Shown here: positions 1 to 6,368 of the stretch, piece by piece | Position numbering within the stretch: the first letter of the stretch is position 1 | Layout of the letters: every line of letters starts with the position of its first letter | Origin: Helicobacteraceae bacterium | GTDB lineage: Bacteria; Campylobacterota; Campylobacteria; Campylobacterales; Sulfurimonadaceae | NCBI GenBank assembly: GCA_030613795.1 | Contig: JAUWLG010000052.1 | Location: 1 to 7,795 of the forward strand | Reading direction: 5' to 3' | Length of the DNA stretch: 7,795 bases | Translations under genes and position numbers: made by a program | Notes under the pieces: generated by a model | The model's input: the letters and a program-made list of their open reading frames with translations, nothing else | Databases searched by the model: none | What the model was told of the DNA's origin: nothing

Positions 1-608
1 AAATGCCTGCAGGCGAATATACGCAGATACGCTTTATGTTAGATGCTGCAGAAGAGACAAAACGTCCTAAGAGTAATACAGGGTGCTATATCGAATTCGA
101 TGGTGATAGAAATGAGACTCTTTATGTACCTAGTGGCTCAAATACAGGTTATAAAGCAATAGGTAATTATGTTGTGCCTATTAACGGTACTGTGACAATG
201 ACCGCTGATTTTGATGTGCGAAAATCGATTGTAGTGACGGGTAAAGCACCGGATGTTTACCATAAATTGAAACCGACCATCAGACTTGTCGTCACAGATG
301 AAGCCGGTGCTATCAAAGGAAGTATAAATGAGCTTAATGCAAGTAACACCTATGTGGTCTATGCTTACGAATCATCAAACGACCTAGACCCTGATGCAGA
401 AGCTGGTAACGATTTTGAAAATGCGGTTACAAGTGCAGCAGTCAAAGAGGATGGTTCATATACACTCTCATTCCTTGCAGAGGGCAGCTATGACCTCATC
501 ATTGCCGAGTATGATGGAAATGGTCTTAATGTGGATAATCAGCTTCAGATAGGTGTTAACGTACAAAGCGGTGAGACAACTGTTTATAATGTTGACTGGA
601 CGCTTTAA
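1..608 (+). CDS. DUF4382 domain-containing protein, C-terminal part (5' partial)
   Basis: The reading frame is open from the left window edge to TAA at 606-608. The first ATG (3-5) is probably internal, because the residues after it (PAGEYTQIR) match the middle of DUF4382 domains, whose N-terminal half would lie upstream. Visible hallmarks are PAGEYTQIRFMLD near residues 2-14, a Gly/Asn-rich stretch near 33-50, and DFDVRKSIVVTG followed by YHKLKPTIRLVV at about 70-97. After the DUF4382 core comes a second beta-rich module (about 98-201) with alternating hydrophobic strands and acidic loops (DPDAEAGND), resembling carboxypeptidase-regulatory-like folds and ending in VDWTL. DUF4382 proteins are usually secreted or lipid-anchored envelope proteins of unknown function; the signal sequence would be outside the window. 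No membrane segment follows, so the visible part is likely extracytoplasmic. Family assignment is from motif memory. Confidence 0.75.
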   Translation, partial: MPAGEYTQIRFMLDAAEETKRPKSNTGCYIEFDGDRNETLYVPSGSNTGYKAIGNYVVPINGTVTMTADFDVRKSIVVTGKAPDVYHKLKPTIRLVVTDEAGAIKGSINELNASNTYVVYAYESSNDLDPDAEAGNDFENAVTSAAVKEDGSYTLSFLAEGSYDLIIAEYDGNGLNVDNQLQIGVNVQSGETTVYNVDWTL

Positions 609-610
609 TG

Positions 611-624
611 TGTACTTCTGTACA
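611..624 (+). terminator. Weak hairpin just after the DUF4382 gene
   Basis: TGTAC-TTCT-GTACA forms a perfect 5-bp stem with a 4-nt loop, starting 3 nt after the stop codon of the DUF4382 gene. There is no T-tract behind it, so it is at best a weak or factor-dependent terminator, and it could be chance. Confidence 0.2.
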
Positions 625-664
625 GAAATAGTCCGGTTCGAACGATGATAGTTAATAGATATTA

Positions 665-1141
665 ATGCATACACTTACCCTTTTACGACACGCTAAGTCA
701 GATCCGTCTGTAGATGTAACTGACAGAAAACGTCCTCTGAACAAGCAAGGGATAAGAGATGCTCCTGTCATGGCAAAAAGATTGCAGAAGCGTGGTTATA
801 TGCCGGATATAATGATATCTTCTTATGCGCTTCGTGCAGAGACAACCGCCAAGGCATTTGCTGACGCTCTCGGATCAGAATTGGTCCTTGATAAAGCACT
901 ATATAATGTGGATGAAACAAGTGCCATCAATATTATACGCGCAATGGATGAAGATGTGAAAGACCTGATGTTGATAGGGCATAACCCAACATGGGAGGTA
1001 TTGGCAGGGTATTTAAGCGGGTCAGATATTACACTGCCGGCATGTGCTATCGTCCAGATCTCTTTTGAATGTGCGTGGAAGAAAGTTGATGGAGGCAGCG
1101 GAAAGATTCTCTATTTTGATTACCCGAAAAAAGGGAAGTGA
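665..1141 (+). CDS. sixA: SixA-type histidine phosphatase (phosphoglycerate mutase-like fold)
   Basis: A 158-aa cytoplasmic protein of the histidine phosphatase superfamily, the usual size for SixA. The catalytic signature LRHAKS lies at residues 7-12, with H9 as the expected phospho-accepting histidine and R8 beside it. SSYALRAETTA (52-62) supplies the conserved arginine R57, and GHNP (105-108) supplies the second catalytic histidine H106. Known SixA removes phosphate from histidine on phosphorelay HPt domains or on PTS-type proteins. No partner is visible here, so the substrate is open. The start at 665 is preferred because the RHA motif begins within 8 residues, as is normal, but no clear Shine-Dalgarno precedes it. 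The gene sits 56 nt downstream of the DUF4382 gene on the same strand and could be co-transcribed. It converges on trpB. The symbol follows family usage, not proven function. Confidence 0.85.
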   Translation: MHTLTLLRHAKSDPSVDVTDRKRPLNKQGIRDAPVMAKRLQKRGYMPDIMISSYALRAETTAKAFADALGSELVLDKALYNVDETSAINIIRAMDEDVKDLMLIGHNPTWEVLAGYLSGSDITLPACAIVQISFECAWKKVDGGSGKILYFDYPKKGK

Positions 1142-1414
1142 TTCGTGGTCAGTCCACTACTTAAAGATATACACTCTCTCATATTGCATTTTTAATCAAC
1201 AATCTAACTTTTTTCAACTATCTACTAACATCAATATGTATGTAAATACTATGTTTTATGCAGGACATATGGTTGCAGGATATGTTTTAGGTGGTCTACT
1301 GGCATCAGTGTCATTGCTTGTAAGCAGTACAGACATCTGTATACCTTCGATTATCTATAATTTTATATTTAAAGAGACGTGTAAAAACAGGGGCGAGTCA
1401 TACTCACCTAACTG
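1142..1414. other. Convergent AT-rich gap without a convincing gene
   Basis: This 273-nt gap lies between the stops of the phosphatase gene (plus) and trpB (minus). No canonical rho-independent terminator is obvious for either gene. A minor GAGT/ACTC dyad at 1395-1405 lies downstream of the trpB stop, with a short T-tract 7 nt beyond it on the minus strand, and could help end the operon transcript. A 60-codon open frame (1236-1418, plus) encodes a hydrophobic stretch but has no ribosome binding site at a sensible distance and overlaps the trpB stop, so I do not call it a gene. Three short dyads are listed separately. Confidence 0.5.
1298..1341. repeat. Three consecutive short inverted repeats
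   Basis: Three dyads follow each other in 44 bases: ACTG-gcat-CAGT (1298-1309), TGCTT-gt-AAGCA (1315-1326) and TACAGA-ca-TCTGTA (1328-1341). Each is a perfect palindrome around a 2- to 4-nt centre. They sit between two convergent genes, so they may form RNA hairpins that slow or end transcription, or be protein-binding sites. Loops of 2 nt are sterically poor, so effective stems would be a base pair shorter. The function is inference. Confidence 0.3.
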
Positions 1415-2614
1415 TTAGTCGAAATGCAGAAGGTCTTTTGCCTGAATCATATCTTTATCGCCACGTCCGGAGAGATTGACGATGATCAGTTTGCCTTCGA
1501 TATCTTTGATCTTTTTCAAGTAAGCGATAGCGTGTGAGCTCTCTAGTGCAGGGATGATACCCTCTTTTTGCGAGAGCCATACAAAGGCATCAAGCGCCTC
1601 TTCATCAGAGATATGATCGTAAGTAATGTTGTTATTGTCTTTGTGAAAAGCGTGTTCCGGCCCGATACCCGGGTAATCAAGTCCAGCAGAGATGGAGTGC
1701 GCTTCCAGGATCTGACCGTCATCGTCTTGCAGAAGGTACGACATCTGCCCGTGCAGAACACCGGGACGTCCCATCATAAGAGAACAGCCGTGTTTATCAG
1801 TGCAGACACCGTGCCCGCCGGCTTCAATACCGATACACTCCACTTTTTTATCTTCCAAGAAGTGTTGGAACATTCCAATTGCATTGGATCCACCGCCGAT
1901 ACATGCGATGATATGGTCCGGCAGGCGGCTCTCTTTTTCCAAGATCTGAGCACGAGCCTCTTTGCCGATGATCGCTTGAAAGTCACGTACCATCATTGGG
2001 TAAGGGTGTGGACCTGCAACAGTACCGATGATGTAGTAGGTGTCACGCGCATTGGTAACCCAGTGGCGGATGGCATCATTCATGGCATCTTTAAGGGTTT
2101 TAGAACCACTCTCTACCGAATGGACTTTAGCACCAAGCAGTTTCATTCTAAAGACGTTCAGCTCTTGGCGTTTAACATCTTTGGCACCCATAAAGATCTC
2201 ACACTCAAGACCGAGCAGGGCAGCGATGGTTGCTGTTGCTACACCGTGTTGACCGGCACCTGTCTCCGCAATGACTTTCTTTTTACCAAGACGTTGGGCC
2301 AATAACCCTTGAACGATGACATTGTTGACCTTGTGTGCCCCAGTGTGGTTAAGGTCTTCGCGTTTTAGGTAGACCTTGGCACCCAACTCTTCAGAGATGT
2401 TTGCAGCGTAGTACAGCGGTGAAGGGCGACCTACATAGTCTTTGAGGTAGTAGTCTACCTCTGCCCAGAACTCTTTGTTAAAACGGACCTTTTTATACTC
2501 TTCATTGAGTTCAAGCAGTGCTGGCATAAGGGTCTCAGGGACATAACGTCCACCGAAAATGCCAAAATGGCCGTTTTCGTCCGGATCAAATTTTGATGGT
2601 GAAGGGATATACAT
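1415..2614 (-). CDS. trpB: Tryptophan synthase beta subunit
   Basis: A 399-aa PLP enzyme that condenses indole with L-serine to make tryptophan, normally in an alpha2-beta2 complex with TrpA. The length and motifs are those of the classical TrpB1 class. [11 protein letters not shown] is at 20-30 and GRPSPLY at 62-68. [11 protein letters not shown] (88-98) carries the PLP lysine K95. ETGAGQHG (117-124) holds the catalytic glutamate E117. GGGSNA (240-245) is the PLP-phosphate loop, [11 protein letters not shown] (311-321) carries the conserved aspartate D313, and NLSGRGDKD (380-388) is the C-terminal cofactor-binding loop. All key residues are intact. It is the last gene of the operon. Its ATG overlaps the apt stop by one base (TAATG), with GAGG (complement of 2622-2625) 7 nt upstream inside apt, so translation is probably coupled. 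No trpA or other trp gene is in the window, and no trp leader or attenuator is seen. Confidence 0.97.
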   Translation of the reverse strand: MYIPSPSKFDPDENGHFGIFGGRYVPETLMPALLELNEEYKKVRFNKEFWAEVDYYLKDYVGRPSPLYYAANISEELGAKVYLKREDLNHTGAHKVNNVIVQGLLAQRLGKKKVIAETGAGQHGVATATIAALLGLECEIFMGAKDVKRQELNVFRMKLLGAKVHSVESGSKTLKDAMNDAIRHWVTNARDTYYIIGTVAGPHPYPMMVRDFQAIIGKEARAQILEKESRLPDHIIACIGGGSNAIGMFQHFLEDKKVECIGIEAGGHGVCTDKHGCSLMMGRPGVLHGQMSYLLQDDDGQILEAHSISAGLDYPGIGPEHAFHKDNNNITYDHISDEEALDAFVWLSQKEGIIPALESSHAIAYLKKIKDIEGKLIIVNLSGRGDKDMIQAKDLLHFD

Positions 2615-3162
2615 TAATTAACCTCTATAACGCTGTAAACAGGTGATTTTTCTTCTAATTTCTGGATGCCGTCCAAGAAGGTAAGCCCCATGATAAAACA
2701 TGATTCGACACAAGTGGCACCGACTTTAGATATCAATGAAGCGGCAGCATTTGCTGTCCCGCCAGTTGCGATAAGATCGTCTATAAGCAGTACACGTGGG
2801 TTCTCTTTTGCTTCAAAAGCATCGATGTGGATCTCCACTTCATCAAGACCGTACTCTAAAACATATTTTTCAGAGACAGTGGTGTAAGGCAATTTGCCTT
2901 TTTTGCGAATAGGGACAAAACCTACACCAAGATCACGTGCAAGCGCCGCACCAAAGATGAACCCGCGGGCATCAATGCCGGCAACATAGTCAAGGTTGTA
3001 TGACTGATAGCGGTCTCGTATATGCTCTTGCAGGGTTCTGTATGCCTCGGCATTATTTAAAATAGTTGTGATGTCTTTAAAGATAACGCCCGGTTTTGGA
3101 AAGTCCGGGATATCACGAATAGCACCTTCGATTATGGCACGTTGTTCTTGGCTTAATGTCAT
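2614..3162 (-). CDS. apt: Adenine phosphoribosyltransferase
   Basis: A 182-aa cytoplasmic purine-salvage enzyme that turns adenine plus PRPP into AMP and pyrophosphate. The N-terminal hood region contains [18 protein letters not shown] (15-32), typical of Apt. [13 protein letters not shown] (63-75) is the conserved core segment, and RKKGKLPY (86-93) is the flexible loop region. The type I PRPP-binding motif [14 protein letters not shown] runs at 124-137, with the acidic pair D128-D129 and the phosphate-binding loop ATGGT at 132-136. The length matches bacterial Apt (about 170-185). It starts 3 nt after the rpiB stop, with AAGG 7 nt before its ATG, lying in the end of rpiB. It overlaps trpB by one base. 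The rpiB-apt neighbourhood agrees with the Campylobacterota cluster I recall. The product is certain; local regulation beyond operon membership is not visible. Confidence 0.97.
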   Translation of the reverse strand: MTLSQEQRAIIEGAIRDIPDFPKPGVIFKDITTILNNAEAYRTLQEHIRDRYQSYNLDYVAGIDARGFIFGAALARDLGVGFVPIRKKGKLPYTTVSEKYVLEYGLDEVEIHIDAFEAKENPRVLLIDDLIATGGTANAAASLISKVGATCVESCFIMGLTFLDGIQKLEEKSPVYSVIEVN

Positions 3163-3165
3163 GAC

Positions 3166-3603
3166 TTAACCTTGGATCGCTTCGATCTTCTCAACACGCC
3201 CGCAGTGACGACCGCCCTCAAATGAACCTGCTATCCATGCGTCAATAATAGACTCAGCAACACCGACACCAACGACACGCTCACCGAAGCAGAGAACATT
3301 CGCATCATTATGTGCACGTGCCATTGTCGCGGTGTATGCATCGTGGCAAAGTGCAGCACGAATACCGTGGAAACGGTTAGCAGACATACTCATACCGATA
3401 CCTGAACCACAGATCAAGATACCGTGAGCTGAAGGATCTTTTAAAACACTCTCGCACACTTTGACAGCATAGTCAGGGTAATCAACACGGTCTTTAGAAA
3501 ATGGTCCGAGGTCTTCAACCTCGTGGCCTTTAGAACGCAGCATCTCAACAGTAATATCTTTTAGATCGATTCCGGCGTGGTCAGTAGCAACATAAAATTT
3601 CAT
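3166..3603 (-). CDS. rpiB: Ribose-5-phosphate isomerase B (RpiB/LacA/LacB family)
   Basis: A 145-aa isomerase that interconverts ribose 5-phosphate and ribulose 5-phosphate in the pentose phosphate pathway. From the chosen start the protein begins MKFYVATDHAG, with substrate-binding D8-H9. DYPDYA is at 41-46. The catalytic cysteine C65 lies in GILICGSGIGMS (61-72), and H98 in ARAHNDANVL (95-104) matches the conserved ring-opening histidine. C-terminal RHCGRVEKIE is also family-typical. Two ATGs are adjacent (3606 and 3603). The second is preferred because AAAGGA (complement of 3611-3616) then sits 7 nt upstream. An open frame continues upstream to 3735, but those 44 residues lie over the protease gene and are not homologous. 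It is 11 nt downstream of the protease gene and 3 nt upstream of apt. Some members act on allose or galactose phosphates; the lone housekeeping context favours ribose 5-phosphate. Confidence 0.95.
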   Translation of the reverse strand: MKFYVATDHAGIDLKDITVEMLRSKGHEVEDLGPFSKDRVDYPDYAVKVCESVLKDPSAHGILICGSGIGMSMSANRFHGIRAALCHDAYTATMARAHNDANVLCFGERVVGVGVAESIIDAWIAGSFEGGRHCGRVEKIEAIQG

Positions 3604-3610
3604 CATAATT

Positions 3611-3616
3611 TCCTTT
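3611..3616 (-). promoter_or_regulatory. Ribosome binding site deciding the rpiB start
   Basis: The minus strand reads AAAGGA here, overlapping the last codon of the protease gene. It is 4 nt before the ATG at 3606 and 7 nt before the ATG at 3603, so the second methionine has the more usual spacing. Confidence 0.65.
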
Positions 3617-4298
3617 AAGCGAGTAAAAATTTGAGTACAAATTGTACAGGTGCAATCAGAACGTATTGGTGAACAGGTGTGATCAGTATAAGAATAACAA
3701 TGATCATACCGTAACGTTCCATCTTGTAAAACCACTCAGCAACAGCATTGTAATTGTATTTCAATGCGGTATACATTAGAAAGTGTGCACCGTCAAACTG
3801 AGGGATAGGGAGGAGGTTGAAAACACCTAGCACCACGTTGATAATAACAATCTGCATTACTAAAAGGTAAGCGAATACATACATCATGGAGTCACTAACA
3901 AGAGGCTGTGACATAGATAGTAATACTGCAGCAGCTAAGGCCGCGACAATAAAGTTGTACGTAATACCAGCAAGGCTCACCTGCATAGCAGCGTTATAGC
4001 CTCCATTGCCAACAACAGTACGAGTGTTGATAGGTACCGGTTTAGCCCAGCCAAAAAGAAAACCGCCATCTGAACCAAACAGCATTGGAACAAAATACAT
4101 CATACCAGGTACAAGAAGTGAACCGACAGGGTCGATATGTATAATTGGGTTGATGGAAAGACGACCGGCATTTTTAGCGGTCATGTCACCATATTTGTAG
4201 GCAACCCAACCGTGCATGATCTCATGACCGATAATAGCGACAAGAAGAGCCAGGACCGCTGTTGCGATCCTTATTAGATCAATAGAGTCCATGGTCAT
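3615..4298 (-). CDS. Site-2 protease family (M50) zinc metalloprotease, integral membrane
   Basis: A 227-aa polytopic membrane protein of the short, PDZ-less M50 (S2P-like) class that cuts substrates within the membrane. The first hydrophobic helix (about 9-30) ends in the zinc motif GHEIMHG, with H25, E26 and H29 as ligand-catalyst-ligand. NPIIHIDPVGSLL (50-62) and FGWAKPVPIN (82-91) are typical conserved segments. The third zinc ligand is D169 in NLLPIPQFDGAH (161-172). Further hydrophobic helices fall near 108-130, 138-163 and 195-212. All metal ligands are intact. The start overlaps the 3' end of lepB by 20 nt. An alternative ATG at 4292 is equally possible, since neither has a strong Shine-Dalgarno. 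Neighbouring lepB makes a processing pair plausible (signal-peptide cleavage then intramembrane clearance), but this is inference. The same pairing exists in H. pylori (HP0575/HP0576) from memory. The substrate is unknown. Confidence 0.9.
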   Translation of the reverse strand: MTMDSIDLIRIATAVLALLVAIIGHEIMHGWVAYKYGDMTAKNAGRLSINPIIHIDPVGSLLVPGMMYFVPMLFGSDGGFLFGWAKPVPINTRTVVGNGGYNAAMQVSLAGITYNFIVAALAAAVLLSMSQPLVSDSMMYVFAYLLVMQIVIINVVLGVFNLLPIPQFDGAHFLMYTALKYNYNAVAEWFYKMERYGMIIVILILITPVHQYVLIAPVQFVLKFLLA

Positions 4299-5097
4299 CT
4301 TTATCTTGTTCTATACGTTCTACAACCGCTCTGTCAAGAAGTGGACCTTCTTCAAGGTCTTTCGGTGTTTTACCTAAACGGTCCCAGCGGATGATGTAGT
4401 TGTCATCCATACTAAAGTAGACAAACCAAGGTGTACCCTCAACCAGTCCATATGGTACAGCACCCCAGAAACGGCTGTCGTTTGAGTGGTCACGGTTATC
4501 ACCCATCATAAAGTAATGGTCTTCATCGACTAAGACAGGACCGAAATTAAAGATAGGTTGAGGGTATCTGCCATTATTAACGATCTTTTCATCATGATGG
4601 ATACCAGGATGTGCTTTTTGGTAAGGATTTTTTACCCAAAGTTCACCGCCGAAGACCATGATCTCGAAATCTTTATAGTGCTCTTTAACGTACTGGTCTC
4701 CCTCTCGTGGATGAAGGTAAAGGTCTTTGTCACGTACCGCGATCTTGTCGCCCGGCAGACCGACACAGCGCTTGACATAGTGAAGGTTCTGGTTATGCGG
4801 ATAGCGAAAGATAACGATGTCGCCACGTTCAGGCGTGTCACCGTCATAGATATGCCCATCAGTACCTGGAACAACAGGGATCTCTAGAAAAGGGATGTGC
4901 GGGGTAGGGATACCGTAAGCGAACTTCTTGGCAAAAAGGTGATCACCGATAAGCAGTGAATCTTTCATAGAACCACTTGGTATGCGGAATGCTTGTGCAA
5001 CAAAAAAGATGATGAAAAGTACGATAATGATCGTACCTGTCCAAGAGTTTGAAAAGCGGTAAGCTTTTGCGGCAGCGTTATAGACTTTTTGTTTCAT
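4279..5097 (-). CDS. lepB: Signal peptidase I
   Basis: A 272-aa inner-membrane serine/lysine protease that removes signal peptides from exported preproteins. A single N-terminal membrane segment (about 21-36) is followed directly by box B, RIPSGSMKDSL (38-48), with catalytic Ser S43. RGDIVIFRYP (91-100) is box C. YVKRCVGLPGD (107-117) carries the general-base lysine K109. GDNRDHSNDSRFWG (199-212) is box E. The insertion between boxes D and E (about 125-190) is the beta-rich domain found in Gram-negative enzymes. One anchor rather than the two seen in E. coli LepB is usual for Campylobacterota, as I recall. The ATG overlaps the folD stop by one base (TAATG), with a GAGAG-type site just before it. 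The highly charged tail (EQDKDDHGLY) overlaps the following protease gene by 20 nt, suggesting translational coupling. Confidence 0.97.
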   Translation of the reverse strand: MKQKVYNAAAKAYRFSNSWTGTIIIVLFIIFFVAQAFRIPSGSMKDSLLIGDHLFAKKFAYGIPTPHIPFLEIPVVPGTDGHIYDGDTPERGDIVIFRYPHNQNLHYVKRCVGLPGDKIAVRDKDLYLHPREGDQYVKEHYKDFEIMVFGGELWVKNPYQKAHPGIHHDEKIVNNGRYPQPIFNFGPVLVDEDHYFMMGDNRDHSNDSRFWGAVPYGLVEGTPWFVYFSMDDNYIIRWDRLGKTPKDLEEGPLLDRAVVERIEQDKDDHGLY

Positions 5098-5951
5098 TAA
5101 CTCTCTTTAGCGTGTGTTTGGGCAGCACGTAGTGTGTTTTGTAGAAGCATTGCAATGGTCATTGGTCCAACACCACCCGGAACAGGTGTGATGTATGAAC
5201 TTTTTGGTGCGACATTTTCATAGTCAACGTCTCCGACCAGTTTACCGTTTGGTGCACGGTTGATACCGATGTCGATGATAATAGCATCCTCTTTGACCAT
5301 GTCCTCTTTAATAAGGTTGATAACACCTGCACCAACAAGGATGATGTCAGCGTTAAGTGTACAGGCTTTAAGATCTTTAGTATAGATGTGTGTCACTTGC
5401 ACGGTAGCGCCAGCATTTAAGAGCAGGGCCGCCATCGGCTTGCCAACGATGTTAGATGCACCGACAACAACAGCGTTCATCCCTTTTGGATCGATGTTGT
5501 ACTCAGCAAGAAGTTCCATAACACCGAGTGGTGTACAAGGTACAAAGCCATCAAGCCCAGTGTTTAGTCGACCTACATTATACGGGTGGAAACCATCTAC
5601 ATCTTTGTTAGGTGCTACAAGCTCCAAAAGCTTTGTTGTATCGATCTGTTCTGGTAGAGGAAGTTGGATCAAAATACCGTCGATGCTTGGGTTCTGGTTC
5701 ATCATCTTGATCGTGTTCTCAATAGCGTCTTGAGAGATGTCAGCCGGCATCTCATGCGTTACAGAGTAAAAACCTACACGATCACACGCTTTTTTCTTCA
5801 TACCGACATAAGCTTGACTGGCAGGATCACTGCCTACTAAGACAACAGCAAGGCCCGGTGTACGGCTTGTCTCTTCTTTGAGTGTTTTAACATCTTTAGC
5901 GACTTGGTCTTCGATCTTTTTTGAGAGTGCTTTACCATCAAGAATCTGCAT
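5097..5951 (-). CDS. folD: Bifunctional methylenetetrahydrofolate dehydrogenase/cyclohydrolase
   Basis: A 284-aa cytoplasmic enzyme that oxidises 5,10-methylene-THF to methenyl-THF using NADP and hydrolyses it to 10-formyl-THF, feeding purine and formyl-Met synthesis. The catalytic segment SQAYVGMKKKAC (45-56) contains Y48, K52 and K54, equivalent to the Y50/K54/K56 set of E. coli FolD. DGILIQLPLP (91-100) and PCTP (138-141) are signature stretches. VVGASNIVGKP (162-172) is the dinucleotide-binding loop, and TPVPGGVGPMT (255-265) is the second PROSITE-type signature. It is the first gene of the minus-strand operon. AGGA lies 9 nt before the ATG and a perfect TATAAT about 30 nt before it, so the operon promoter probably lies here. 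It is transcribed divergently from the cytochrome gene. Confidence 0.97.
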   Translation of the reverse strand: MQILDGKALSKKIEDQVAKDVKTLKEETSRTPGLAVVLVGSDPASQAYVGMKKKACDRVGFYSVTHEMPADISQDAIENTIKMMNQNPSIDGILIQLPLPEQIDTTKLLELVAPNKDVDGFHPYNVGRLNTGLDGFVPCTPLGVMELLAEYNIDPKGMNAVVVGASNIVGKPMAALLLNAGATVQVTHIYTKDLKACTLNADIILVGAGVINLIKEDMVKEDAIIIDIGINRAPNGKLVGDVDYENVAPKSSYITPVPGGVGPMTIAMLLQNTLRAAQTHAKES

Positions 5952-5979
5952 TTAGAGGAGTCCTACATTAAAATTTCGA

Positions 5980-5985
5980 TATTAT
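5980..5985 (+). promoter_or_regulatory. Candidate -10 box of the cytochrome/CitE-like operon
   Basis: The plus strand reads TATTAT, also preceded by CGA, because it is the other half of CGATAT-T-ATATCG (5977-5989). Transcription would begin near 5990-5993 and give a leader of about 22 nt with AAGG at 6003-6006. It overlaps the folD -10 box almost completely, so the two polymerases could not bind at the same time. Confidence 0.4.
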
Positions 5986-5986
5986 A
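5981..5986 (-). promoter_or_regulatory. -10 box of the folD operon
   Basis: The minus strand reads TATAAT, preceded by CGA, 29 nt upstream of the folD ATG. A start site about 7 nt downstream would give a leader near 20-25 nt containing the AGGA site. No TTGACA-like -35 is seen 17 nt upstream, which is common for Campylobacterota sigma-70 promoters, where a T-rich upstream pattern replaces it. The box is half of a 13-bp palindrome. Confidence 0.55.
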
Positions 5987-6002
5987 TCGGCTAATGTCTA
6001 AC

Positions 6003-6006
6003 AAGG
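6003..6006 (+). promoter_or_regulatory. Ribosome binding site deciding the cytochrome start
   Basis: AAGG lies 8 nt upstream of the ATG at 6015. The earlier in-frame ATG at 5994 has no such site and would fall only a few bases from the likely transcription start. Confidence 0.6.
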
Positions 6007-6014
6007 TGCTTTTA

Positions 6015-6368
6015 ATGAAGAGCTTATCGGCTTTTGCTCTACTTTTTTTACTCTTTAATTCCCTCAGCGCTGATGTTTCGTTTATAACCGAATCAGAGTA
6101 TGCCTCACAGCTCTATCATAGTCCAAGAGGCATAGGCTGTTTTAAGTGCCATGGTGAAAAAGGTGAAGGCAAGCTTATCGCCACTTACAAAGACAAGGGT
6201 GAAAAAAAGTCTTTTAGTCCACCTGCTATTAATAAACTTGATTTTAAAAGCTTCGATACAGCCATGAAAAAACGCCAAAAAGGGATGCCAAGATACTTCT
6301 TGACCCAGCAAGAGATCAAAACGCTTTATATGTACCTTCATCCAGAGGAAGATCAGAATGTTGATTAG
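6015..6368 (+). CDS. Small c-type cytochrome, periplasmic
   Basis: A 117-aa single-heme protein. The start at 6015 is chosen over 5994 because it gives a textbook signal peptide: MKSL, a hydrophobic core (about 5-17), then a likely cut after LSA (17-19). It also has AAGG 8 nt upstream. The mature part contains one heme-binding motif, C42-F-K-C45-H46, inside GIGCFKCHGEKGEG, as in class I cytochromes. A Met in KGMPRYFLT (M91) is the probable second axial ligand, and a C-terminal helix (QQEIKTLYMYL) follows, typical of these folds. A lysine-rich middle (56-66) may dock a redox partner. Known relatives carry electrons in periplasmic respiratory chains; the specific partner here is unknown. Its 3' end overlaps the lyase gene by 11 nt, so the two are likely made together. 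It is divergent from folD. Confidence 0.85.
   Translation: MKSLSAFALLFLLFNSLSADVSFITESEYASQLYHSPRGIGCFKCHGEKGEGKLIATYKDKGEKKSFSPPAINKLDFKSFDTAMKKRQKGMPRYFLTQQEIKTLYMYLHPEEDQNVD

Noticed and set aside
468..674. Minus-strand 68-codon frame across the DUF4382 end and the gap
   Set aside because: It has no ribosome binding site, overlaps both neighbouring genes, and has no protein-like features.
1044..1235. Upstream part of the 124-codon frame starting inside the phosphatase gene
   Set aside because: It overlaps the phosphatase coding sequence in another frame and carries no recognisable pattern.
1568..2305. Long plus-strand open frame (245 codons) antisense to trpB
   Set aside because: It lies fully inside trpB, whose catalytic motifs are all intact, and its translation shows no domain pattern; it is a codon-bias shadow.
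3604..3735. N-terminal extension of rpiB up to an ATG at 3735
   Set aside because: The extra 44 residues lie over the protease gene in another frame and do not resemble RpiB; the ATG at 3603 has a ribosome binding site and gives the normal 145-aa length.
5386..5733. Plus-strand open frame antisense to folD
   Set aside because: It is completely covered by folD, whose motifs run through this stretch, and has no family-like features.
5994..6014. Earlier cytochrome start at 5994
   Set aside because: It would put seven polar or mixed residues before the signal peptide and has no ribosome binding site; 6015 has AAGG at good spacing.
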